Positions 6,542 to 12,082 of a stretch of DNA of 14,403 nt are shown piece by piece. Numbering within the stretch: position 1 is the stretch's first letter; the number at the start of each line of letters is the position of its first letter. Source of the DNA: Caldora sp. SIO3E6. Lineage in GTDB: Bacteria > Cyanobacteriota > Cyanobacteriia > Cyanobacteriales > Coleofasciculaceae. Below the pieces are notes generated by a model. That model saw only the letters and a program-made list of their open reading frames with translations. It searched no databases and had not been told where the DNA came from. Made by a program: the position numbers and the translations under genes. The stretch spans positions 1-14,403 of the forward strand of contig JAAHHL010000076.1 in assembly GCA_010672185.1 (NCBI GenBank). Reading direction: 5' to 3'.

Positions 6542-7804
6542 TTAACTTGAAGCAGGAGGCAGTGTATTACTAGTAAGCACATAGCCTCTACATTCACGGG
6601 AGTCAGCCCCGTAGAATGCACGCCATATCTGCTTGTGCGGGTTCAATACGATCGCAAACTGCCAATCATTTCCAAACAGAAACTTCTGTGTTGTGCGATC
6701 AGTACCTGACATAAAAACATCTAAATTATTTGGATGGGTGTGATACCATCCAATAACCTGTAACTGTGTAGCCAACAGATCCATATCATCAAGCATTTCT
6801 TTCCACGTCTCGTGAGTAACTTCTAAATAACCGGCGCTGCCTATTGCTAATCTTCCTGGAATTGATTGCTCAGCAATTGCATAGACAACACCTGTATCTG
6901 GATTGCGAAAAGCATGACCCAAAATAATTCCACCTTGCTCGACAACATTATCAGAGGTCTTTCTTCCCCAACTAATGTGGTTTTGAATCACATCAAAAGC
7001 GTTCATTGTTAGGTAAAACTCATATCCCAGAGAAAAATCTTGCTCTCTTCTGAAGTCTGAGTTTAAATTGTTTACAATTGGCAGATCGGTCTTTTGCTTT
7101 TCCGCAGGAGAGTACGGTGGCTTAGACTCCTTAACCTCAAACTTAACCCTCCTTAATGACTGTTGACTTTGTATTGGTTGAAACTTATGGGGTTTCTGAG
7201 ATTGAACATTTCTGTTCGACACTATGTGAAATGTCTTGTCACTTGGCAATTGAACATTGTCAGTAGGGAATCTCCCATTATGGCGCTCGCTATTGTACCA
7301 TTCTGCTGCTTGGCGATTGGCAATATTTTTAGCATCTAGTTTGATATAACCATCCTCATATTTAAGGGAACGAGCTACCCGCAAGATATAACTTCCAATA
7401 TTTTTCTCTGGCGGTTCTCCATCAATGTAATCAATCCATTTACTTCTGTTCCATCTTCCAAAAGGTTTTTTGGGTTGGGTAAAATGAGGATGAAAAATTA
7501 TGGGAAAATTTCCTATCAATTGGATTTGAGGTAGGGTGCTTCCTGCTATTTTATATTCCAAAAGAAAATTAAAAGGAGTTTTCTTTTCTCTTTCTTCTTG
7601 TCTAGTTTGCCCAATACCTCTTGGCTTAACTTCAAAAAAAAATCCTTGACAAAGTTGTAAGTAATTAGAAGAATAAATTATCCAACTCTTGATATTCATC
7701 TGAACATATATTACCCCCTCACAATGCATAAAGTTGATGGCAGGTACTTCAATGGTAGGCATAGAGTACTGTATTGCAGCCTGTTTTTCTTGATTCCTTT
7801 CCAT
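6542..7804 (-). CDS. JAB/JAMM deubiquitinase-like protease with N-terminal E2-like (UEV) domain
   Basis: A 420-residue two-domain protein. The C-terminal domain (about 255-410) is a JAB/MPN metalloprotease with the full JAMM set: Glu289 (VVEQGGIILG), His355-Thr-His357-Pro, Ser366 and Asp369, i.e. H-x-H-x8-S-x2-D. Such enzymes hydrolyse isopeptide or Ubl-tail bonds. Residues about 20-175 resemble the neighbouring E2: LPQIQLIG...PIIFHPHF corresponds to YPNRPP...HPN, and GSYILRVARSLKYEDGY...ANRQAAEWY to the E2 C-terminal helices. The HPN is HPH (105-107) and no Cys lies at the catalytic position (around Trp123), so it should be an inactive, UEV-like module for binding Ubl or E2. A linker (180-250) joins them. 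The ATG at 7804 has an ideal GGAGGG 4 nt upstream; a TTG at 7816 overlaps that site and is rejected. Confidence 0.9.
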   Translation of the reverse strand: MERNQEKQAAIQYSMPTIEVPAINFMHCEGVIYVQMNIKSWIIYSSNYLQLCQGFFFEVKPRGIGQTRQEEREKKTPFNFLLEYKIAGSTLPQIQLIGNFPIIFHPHFTQPKKPFGRWNRSKWIDYIDGEPPEKNIGSYILRVARSLKYEDGYIKLDAKNIANRQAAEWYNSERHNGRFPTDNVQLPSDKTFHIVSNRNVQSQKPHKFQPIQSQQSLRRVKFEVKESKPPYSPAEKQKTDLPIVNNLNSDFRREQDFSLGYEFYLTMNAFDVIQNHISWGRKTSDNVVEQGGIILGHAFRNPDTGVVYAIAEQSIPGRLAIGSAGYLEVTHETWKEMLDDMDLLATQLQVIGWYHTHPNNLDVFMSGTDRTTQKFLFGNDWQFAIVLNPHKQIWRAFYGADSRECRGYVLTSNTLPPASS

Positions 7805-7808
7805 ATAT

Positions 7809-7814
7809 CCCTCC
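7809..7814 (-). promoter_or_regulatory. Strong ribosome binding site deciding the UEV-JAB start
   Basis: GGAGGG on the minus strand lies 4 nt upstream of the ATG at 7804. It is the clearest Shine-Dalgarno in the operon and argues against the in-frame TTG at 7816, which lies within it. Confidence 0.75.
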
Positions 7815-7836
7815 AAAGGACTATCGTTCTATTGAT

Positions 7837-7863
7837 TTACCCCTCTCTATGCAAGAGGGGTAA
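7837..7863. repeat. Perfect 10-bp-stem hairpin between E2 and JAB genes
   Basis: TTACCCCTCT (7837-7846) and AGAGGGGTAA (7854-7863) are perfect inverted repeats around a 7-nt loop. The hairpin lies in the only sizeable gap inside the operon, 10 nt after the E2 stop and 33 nt before the JAB start. No T-run follows on the transcribed strand, so a full terminator is unlikely. It could be an mRNA processing or stabilising site, or a small interspersed palindrome. Confidence 0.7.
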
Positions 7864-7873
7864 TTTAAAGTTG

Positions 7874-8425
7874 CTATTGAATCTGAAACTTTTTCTTGCT
7901 CTCAGGCTGGATTGCAAATTTTGACTTGGTTGGATCGGGAAGATGCGTGTGATCGCATGGAAATAAATCACTAGTATTTTTACTCAAGAACCAGTCTTTC
8001 GCATCACTATTTGCAGCACTATCAGGATTTGTGATATCTATATCGAACTGTAGAGTGCGAATCATACGAATAACATGATGTCCTAGCCCTTCAGAAATGT
8101 CCCAACTTCCATAGCACCAGTTGCCGTTTCTATACCAGTTTGGATGATAAGGTGGCGGATTGGTTTGCATATTGATTAGTGGAGGACGATTCGGATAATC
8201 CTCTGATAGTTCCAGAGAAATGATGTGTTCGCTGCGATAGCTGGGTGTTGAGCTAATAATCGTCCGTATTTTCACAGTCAGTTCGTATGCTTCAACATAG
8301 GGGGGCTCACCCTTGACAGCCGTCCACTGAATGACATCGCCCCTAATATTAATCATTTCGCTGTGGTCATTTTTCAAACGAATTAAGCGAATTTCTTGAG
8401 GTGTAGCCAAATCTTTGTCCTCCAT
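7874..8425 (-). CDS. E2-like ubiquitin-conjugating enzyme
   Basis: A 183-residue protein with the full E2 (UBC fold) signature. It has YPNRPP (77-82), then the HPN tripeptide (His94-Pro95-Asn96), then the catalytic Cys104 in NGNWCYGSW, and NPDSAAN (133-139) where eukaryotic E2s have the NPDDPL loop, followed by a final amphipathic helix. The spacing HPN-x7-C matches active E2s. Family role: the Cys carries the Ubl as a thioester after transfer from the E1 and passes it to a target amine. A basic tail (about 150-183, KSKFAIQPESKKKFQIQ) is extra. The start overlaps the Ubl stop as TAATG, and its AGGA ribosome site lies within the codons for the Ubl's last residues, so translation is probably coupled at a fixed ratio to the Ubl. 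Confidence 0.92.
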   Translation of the reverse strand: MEDKDLATPQEIRLIRLKNDHSEMINIRGDVIQWTAVKGEPPYVEAYELTVKIRTIISSTPSYRSEHIISLELSEDYPNRPPLINMQTNPPPYHPNWYRNGNWCYGSWDISEGLGHHVIRMIRTLQFDIDITNPDSAANSDAKDWFLSKNTSDLFPCDHTHLPDPTKSKFAIQPESKKKFQIQ

Positions 8426-8685
8426 TAAATTCCTGCGTCGGTAGCAGGGACAACACGAATTGTATTGTGGTTTGGTTCTTGCACCTCAGCTTCTCGGAAG
8501 GTTTTACCAGGCTCGATCATGTTGCCACCTTTAATTGCTAGCCCATAGCCTTGAGAATTTGGGGTTATAAAATCGGCTGCGATCAGTTCCGCAACTGCTT
8601 CTTGTGCCGTAATACTGTCATCTAAATTCACAGTTAGCATTCTGCCATCTGTAGGATGAACGAAATTAACGTTAATGTCTGCCAT
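8425..8685 (-). CDS. Ubiquitin-like modifier protein (single beta-grasp domain)
   Basis: An 86-residue protein, MADINVNFVHPTDGRMLTVN onward, with the beta-grasp layout of a ubiquitin-like protein: two N-terminal strands, a helix (ITAQEAVAELIAADFI, 25-40), then strands ending in NTIRVVPATDAGI. Its position between E1 and E2 genes identifies it as the modifier. The tail is Ala-Gly-Ile, not Gly-Gly: the only terminal glycine is Gly85, followed by Ile86. The ATG at 8685 is chosen because it lies 19 bp after the E1 stop and starts the first strand; an upstream ATG at 8769 would add 28 residues overlapping the E1 gene. The Shine-Dalgarno is weak. The stop overlaps the E2 start by one base. Closest known relatives by layout are the YukD/EsaB-type and Bil/Bub-type Ubls. 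Confidence 0.87.
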   Translation of the reverse strand: MADINVNFVHPTDGRMLTVNLDDSITAQEAVAELIAADFITPNSQGYGLAIKGGNMIEPGKTFREAEVQEPNHNTIRVVPATDAGI

Positions 8686-8704
8686 TTTTAGCTTTGTGGA
8701 TAAA

Positions 8705-9946
8705 TCAAATTTGAATGAATGGATTGTCCAGAGATAGTTCGTAGTATTTGTAGTTGTGCTTTGAGTCATATACCGTAACTACATGACGGTAGGGCACACC
8801 TAGTTGTAAAAGGCTCATATTCAATAAATTTTCGGCTGTCTGAGTTAGATTAAACTCCAACACAGTACGTTTGGGGGATACCTGCTCACTTCTACTAACA
8901 TCACTTCTATCACCTCCTTTGGTTATGCAGTTTTTGCAGATAGTTTCTGTATCAAAGATCCGAAAGCTTGGTTTATTCAATTCAATCTCCGTACCACATG
9001 ATTTACACGATACAGACTGAACAAACGTGCGATCAGAACGAAAATCGAGAGTGGCTCCTGCTCCTGACAATTCGTCTTTGGATACAAATTCCAGAAATTT
9101 CCTTAATGACATTGAATTGCTCAGTGGCAGTGGGATGATTTCTGGATAAGTGGCGTGTCCGTAGCAATTATCACTTTTGTTCAAAGTCAAGATGTCAAAA
9201 TCATTTACTCTCCCTTGAAAATAGATTTTCTTGCCACTTTCAACCTTTTGACCACAAAGAAATTTCACAGCCTCCTGCACTTGAATAGCAGAGATAATAG
9301 ACGATGTTACTTGTACGGTAGGCATTTTGCCTTCTTCAAACACACTACGTTTAAAATCATCACACGAGTATCGTCTTCTCGCTGCTGCTAGCTGCTCTTT
9401 TGTGGCTCCGCACTGATAGCAGGGTGCTTCCGGTGGAACATAAACTGTGACATGGCCTCCTAGTTCATAAATACCTGCATCGATCCACGGCGTATTAGCT
9501 AACCAGCAACGTCTATTAACTGCAAATCGTGTCTCTACATTATCTAAACAACCCAGCACTAGATCCATGGAGCGAAATATCCCTGTTCCCAATTCCCAGA
9601 CAACATCTCCATGAAAATAGTCAATGCTTACATCTTCTTCCAAAGCAAGTTCTTTAGTTCGCATTGCAGCAACTTTTGCCTTCTTCTTTCCTTTATCTGC
9701 TTTGCGAAACAATACAGTCCGACTCAAATTAGAGGTAGATATTGTGTCAAAATCAGCGATATGAATATTGCCAATCCCTAAAAGAGCCAGGTTTTTTAGG
9801 GTTTCATTACCAATTGCTCCTGCACCGATAACAAAAACATGAGCATTTTTAAGTTTTTCTTGATTCCATCCAGGAATGCGTTTTTGCCGATCAAAAGGAT
9901 TTTCTTCAATATCAATTACTTTATTAATCGAAAATTTTGTACTCAT
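8705..9946 (-). CDS. E1-like (ThiF-fold) ubiquitin-activating enzyme with zinc-ribbon insert
   Basis: A 413-residue protein. Its adenylation domain has the nucleotide loop GAGAIGNE (41-48), Asp67 (IADFDTIS), SNLSR (72-76), a basic stretch GKKKAKV (86-92) and CLDN (133-136), all typical of MoeB/ThiF/E1 proteins. Cys176-x-x-Cys179 is the first structural zinc pair. Cys195 in RYSCDDF, ahead of the crossover helix VTSSIISAIQVQEAVKFL, is the likely thioester Cys. A four-Cys ribbon (Cys314, Cys317, Cys337, Cys340) and a C-terminal domain of about 55 residues follow; the latter may dock the E2, as the ubiquitin-fold domain does in eukaryotic E1s. Expected reaction: ATP-dependent adenylation of the Ubl C-terminus, then transfer to E2. 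The ATG at 9946 follows the zinc-ribbon stop by 2 bp, with GGAGAAG 6 nt upstream; the longer ATG at 9988 lacks this support. A thiamin or molybdopterin role is unlikely given E2 and JAB neighbours. Confidence 0.94.
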   Translation of the reverse strand: MSTKFSINKVIDIEENPFDRQKRIPGWNQEKLKNAHVFVIGAGAIGNETLKNLALLGIGNIHIADFDTISTSNLSRTVLFRKADKGKKKAKVAAMRTKELALEEDVSIDYFHGDVVWELGTGIFRSMDLVLGCLDNVETRFAVNRRCWLANTPWIDAGIYELGGHVTVYVPPEAPCYQCGATKEQLAAARRRYSCDDFKRSVFEEGKMPTVQVTSSIISAIQVQEAVKFLCGQKVESGKKIYFQGRVNDFDILTLNKSDNCYGHATYPEIIPLPLSNSMSLRKFLEFVSKDELSGAGATLDFRSDRTFVQSVSCKSCGTEIELNKPSFRIFDTETICKNCITKGGDRSDVSRSEQVSPKRTVLEFNLTQTAENLLNMSLLQLGVPYRHVVTVYDSKHNYKYYELSLDNPFIQI

Positions 9947-9948
9947 AT

Positions 9949-10293
9949 CTAACTTCTCCATGTGTAACCACAGGCTTTGCACTTCCACAAACCGCTATCC
10001 AGCCTAGTAATGTTTACTCCTCGTCTAGAGTCTTCATTGGTGCCACAACGAACACATTTTTTTGGTCTGGTTTGAGTTATATTTTTAAATCTGCCAGTGT
10101 TAGGATTTTCCGCTGGTTGCACAACCGGTGCTTGCTGCGTTGAATCCACTACTTCAAATTTCTTCGGTGATCGCTGAGGAGAGTTTGGAGAAAACGTAGT
10201 TACGATAAATCGCCGCGTCCATTCATACAAAATTCTAAATTTATTAAGCATATAATTGGCAAAGTTGTGGATTTTTCGATTGGTCTGAAGCAT
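9949..10293 (-). CDS. Small zinc-ribbon protein, first gene of the ubiquitin-like operon
   Basis: A 114-residue protein that I cannot assign to a named family. Its C-terminus is a treble-Cys-pair-free zinc ribbon: Cys80-x-x-Cys83-Gly and Cys105-x-x-Cys108-Gly-Tyr, the two knuckles of a single ribbon, ending TWRS. The first 35 residues form a basic, partly hydrophobic helix (LNKFRILYEWTRRFIVTTF) that might touch membrane or protein; a proline- and glutamine-rich linker follows. It stops 2 bp before the E1 start, and the E1 ribosome site lies in its last codons, so the two are co-translated. The start is uncertain: ATG at 10293 or 10251, neither with a clear Shine-Dalgarno. It could be a target adaptor, regulator or E1 partner; all of these are inference. 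Confidence 0.72.
   Translation of the reverse strand: MLQTNRKIHNFANYMLNKFRILYEWTRRFIVTTFSPNSPQRSPKKFEVVDSTQQAPVVQPAENPNTGRFKNITQTRPKKCVRCGTNEDSRRGVNITRLDSGLWKCKACGYTWRS
9953..9959 (-). promoter_or_regulatory. Ribosome binding site deciding the E1 start
   Basis: GGAGAAG on the minus strand lies 6 nt upstream of the ATG at 9946, inside the last codons of the zinc-ribbon gene. It favours this start over the in-frame ATGs at 9988 and 9961. Confidence 0.7.
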
Positions 10294-10338
10294 TCAAAAA
10301 GGAAATGCACCAGTGTTTGAATTATTACCTTGCTTTAC

Positions 10339-10368
10339 ATTTTACAATGAATTTCTCAGATTCAGCAA
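10339..10368 (-). promoter_or_regulatory. Possible promoter of the ubiquitin-like operon
   Basis: On the minus strand, TTGCTG (10368-10363) and TAAAAT (10344-10339) are 18 nt apart and about 46 nt upstream of the first gene's ATG at 10293. The -10 is good (5/6) and the -35 is weak. No operator repeat was seen around it. Confidence 0.3.
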
Positions 10369-10440
10369 GTGATGACCCATAGTGGCTAGAAGCAGCCACA
10401 AGTTTCTCCCCCTGGTGAACCAACTCAGAAACGCAAACCA

Positions 10441-10581
10441 ATTAAGGAAATATTGACGGCGATTAAAGTTAATAAATGAGGAGAGGGGTGTCAGAAATAC
10501 GAAGCTAAACAGCAATAGATTTTGGAGAGTATGACTCATTTGGTAGAAATTGACTTATTGCGAGCTGGGAAAACGCTGTAG
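10441..10581 (+). pseudogene. Decayed DUF4058 gene fragment
   Basis: The plus-strand frame 10441-10581 reads KEILTAIKVNK, stop, GEGCQKYEAKQQ, stop, ILESMTHLVEIDLLRAGKTL, stop. This parallels the intact DUF4058 protein encoded at 11158-11943 (TTIEVLSPTNKRRG...LRKRQEVLSTPTNLIEIDLLRGGKPM). It has two in-frame stops and lacks a few codons (the LSP of the motif), so it is a remnant. The rest of the gene is absent on both sides. It lies between the ubiquitin-like operon and the DUF433 gene and reads opposite to both. Confidence 0.7.
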
Positions 10582-10593
10582 AGCAGCCATTGA

Positions 10594-10917
10594 TCAAGCC
10601 TCATCATTATCCTGGATTGCTTGGTTAATTTCTTCAGAGTGAGCGTTAGCATAAACCCAAGCATTAGCAAGATCCCTAGCACCCAGAGTAGGATAATTTT
10701 GCAGAAGATCAGCTTCAGAACTGCCCAGATTACGAGCTTGAACGAGAACCCAAATAGGAATACGAGTGTTGGTAATTCGAGCATCTCCTCCGCAAACACC
10801 GGGGGTTTTTTCAATGCCTGTCCAAATGTTGCTAGATTCCTGAAGTAGCTGAATCGCTTGAGCTTTTTCAGTTAAACTCAGAGCTAGAAGTTGGGATTTT
10901 ATCTCGCGCAGGGTCAT
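10594..10917 (-). CDS. DUF433 family antitoxin-like protein, no toxin partner
   Basis: A 107-residue DUF433 protein. The motif TPGVCGGDARITNTRIPIWVLV is the family signature, followed by the helical part with LLQNYPTLGARDLANAWVYA and an acidic end. The N-terminal MTLREIKSQLLALSLTEKAQAIQLL is a common cyanobacterial leader, so the ATG at 10917 is preferred over the longer frame from 11010. DUF433 proteins resemble VapB-type antitoxins with a winged-helix-like DNA-binding fold and are normally followed by a DUF5615 PIN-like toxin. Here the DNA directly downstream is the antisense of the DUF4058 remnant, so the toxin is missing. It may be a solitary regulator or the leftover half of a broken toxin-antitoxin pair. 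Confidence 0.88.
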   Translation of the reverse strand: MTLREIKSQLLALSLTEKAQAIQLLQESSNIWTGIEKTPGVCGGDARITNTRIPIWVLVQARNLGSSEADLLQNYPTLGARDLANAWVYANAHSEEINQAIQDNDEA

Positions 10918-10939
10918 AGTAGAGGAATACAGACAAAAG

Positions 10940-10987
10940 TATATCGGCATCTTCAGGGTTATCCCAAATTTTAGCAAAGGCAGATTC
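10940..10987 (-). pseudogene. Possible remnant of an antitoxin C-terminus
   Basis: Just upstream of the DUF433 start, another minus-strand frame reads ESAFAKIWDNPEDADI. This resembles the acidic C-terminal tails of small MazE/AbrB-like antitoxins as I recall them. The frame has no intact N-terminus (a stop occurs after MVANNQRQVK near 11010) and reads on into DUF433 in a different frame. It may be only chance or a short leader, so confidence is low. Confidence 0.3.
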
Positions 10988-11036
10988 ACAAAGTTTAAGC
11001 GATCGCACACTACTTGACTTGGCGTTGATTATTTGC

Positions 11037-11054
11037 TACCATTTTATAATGGTA
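11037..11054. promoter_or_regulatory. Inverted repeat with TATAAT core, possible operator/promoter
   Basis: TACCATT (11037-11043) and AATGGTA (11048-11054) are perfect 7-bp arms around TTAT; TATAAT lies at 11045-11050 on the plus strand, pointing toward the DUF4058 gene. A palindrome over a -10 box next to an antitoxin-type gene is the usual place for an autoregulatory operator. No good -35 was identified. Confidence 0.35.
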
Positions 11055-11157
11055 AAATGTAAGCACATATAGATTACCTCAAGAAAATCCCCACGTCCCC
11101 ACGTCAGTGAAAACTTGCAAGTTAGATGCCTACAAGCTGATTAAACTGGTGCTAGTA

Positions 11158-11943
11158 ATGCCTTCTCCATTTCCAGGAATGAATCCGTATTTAGAAAACC
11201 CTCAATTCTGGTCAGAGGTGCATCATCGTCTGATAACTGCCCTAGCCGATGCGATAGAATCTAATCTCAGCCTTAAGTATCGAGTGGCTATCGAAAAACG
11301 CACTTATCTCAGCAATCAGGAAGAGTCAGTGGAGGTAGGGATTCCTGATGTAGCTGTAACCTTTCACCAATCAACTCCAATTAACCAGACACTATCAACT
11401 GCCACTCTATCAGCTCAAGAGGAAGCAGTGATGGTAACTATACCAGTACCCCAAGAAATTAGGGAAGGTTATCTCGAAATTCGGGAAGCGTCAACAGGTT
11501 ATGTGGTGACAACAATTGAAGTGCTTTCACCCACTAATAAACGCCGTGGTTTGGGGTATCAAGCATATCTACGCAAGCGTCAGGAAGTGCTCAGTACTCC
11601 TACTAATTTAATAGAAATTGACTTGCTTCGGGGTGGTAAACCTATGCCAACTGTGGGTGAGAGCCCCAAGACAGACTATCGAATCTTGATTGCTCTTGGT
11701 AATCGTCGCCCTTTAGCTCAATTGTATGGTTTTAGTATCCGACAGGAAATTCCTCAGTTTTCCCTGCCTTTGCTCTCAGGAGATACTGAACCCATAATAG
11801 ATGTGCAGAGTTTGTTAGTGGGAATCTACCAACGAGCCAGGTTTGATCTGGCAATCGATTACAGCACAGAACCTGTACCTCGGCTGAAGGAAGAGGAGCG
11901 AATTTGGGCAGATGAACTTTTGCGACAGAAGGGACGACGCTAA
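11158..11943 (+). CDS. DUF4058 family protein
   Basis: A 261-residue protein opening MPSPFPGMNPYLENPQFW, the unmistakable DUF4058 start, so the ATG at 11158 is used rather than an in-frame GTG at 11107. Further motifs are GIPDVAVT (62-69), TTIEVLSPTNKRRG and NLIEIDLLRGGKPM. The pattern of a conserved PD, then IE-x-LSP, then Lys resembles the PD-(D/E)xK nuclease layout seen in Uma2 proteins. That is my inference, not an established activity. The family is expanded in filamentous cyanobacteria. No membrane segment or signal peptide is present. A decayed second copy lies 0.6 kb upstream. The gene is followed by a heptamer array. Confidence 0.9.
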   Translation: MPSPFPGMNPYLENPQFWSEVHHRLITALADAIESNLSLKYRVAIEKRTYLSNQEESVEVGIPDVAVTFHQSTPINQTLSTATLSAQEEAVMVTIPVPQEIREGYLEIREASTGYVVTTIEVLSPTNKRRGLGYQAYLRKRQEVLSTPTNLIEIDLLRGGKPMPTVGESPKTDYRILIALGNRRPLAQLYGFSIRQEIPQFSLPLLSGDTEPIIDVQSLLVGIYQRARFDLAIDYSTEPVPRLKEEERIWADELLRQKGRR

Positions 11944-11995
11944 AATCGGGTGGTAACTATAGCAGCAGTCCACCCCTACCTTGGACTGAGTTGGA

Positions 11996-12058
11996 GCCTC
12001 CTGCCTCCTGCCTCCTGCCTCCTGCCTCCTGCCTCCTGCCTCCTGCCTCCTGCCTCCT
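11996..12058. repeat. Heptamer repeat GCCTCCT, nine units
   Basis: Nine perfect tandem GCCTCCT units lie between the DUF4058 and ATP-grasp genes, ending 24 bp before the ATP-grasp start codon. A different unit sequence from the other arrays, but the same 7-bp period. Confidence 0.95.
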
Positions 12059-12082
12059 ACCTTCATGCACTAGAGAATTTAT

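Noticed and set aside
8521..8540. Internal Gly-Gly of the Ubl (IKGGNM, residues 51-56) as a processing site
   Set aside because: Cutting there would destroy the beta-grasp domain; it is more likely a turn between strands.
8686..8769. N-terminal extension of the Ubl from an upstream ATG
   Set aside because: It overlaps the E1 3' end, adds a Thr/Asn-rich stretch unlike a beta-grasp domain, and MADINV already starts the first strand.
8705..9946. ThiF/MoeB for thiamin or molybdopterin synthesis
   Set aside because: No ThiS/MoaD ending in Gly-Gly and no ThiG or MoaE are adjacent, while E2 and JAB genes are directly linked.
5531..10293. Type II CBASS (E1, E2 and JAB genes present)
   Set aside because: There is no CD-NTase (cGAS-like) gene or effector, E1 and E2 are separate proteins and not a Cap2-type fusion, and a dedicated Ubl is encoded.
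10342..10539. Hydrophobic 65-residue minus-strand frame
   Set aside because: It is antisense to the decayed DUF4058 fragment and has no ribosome site or family resemblance.
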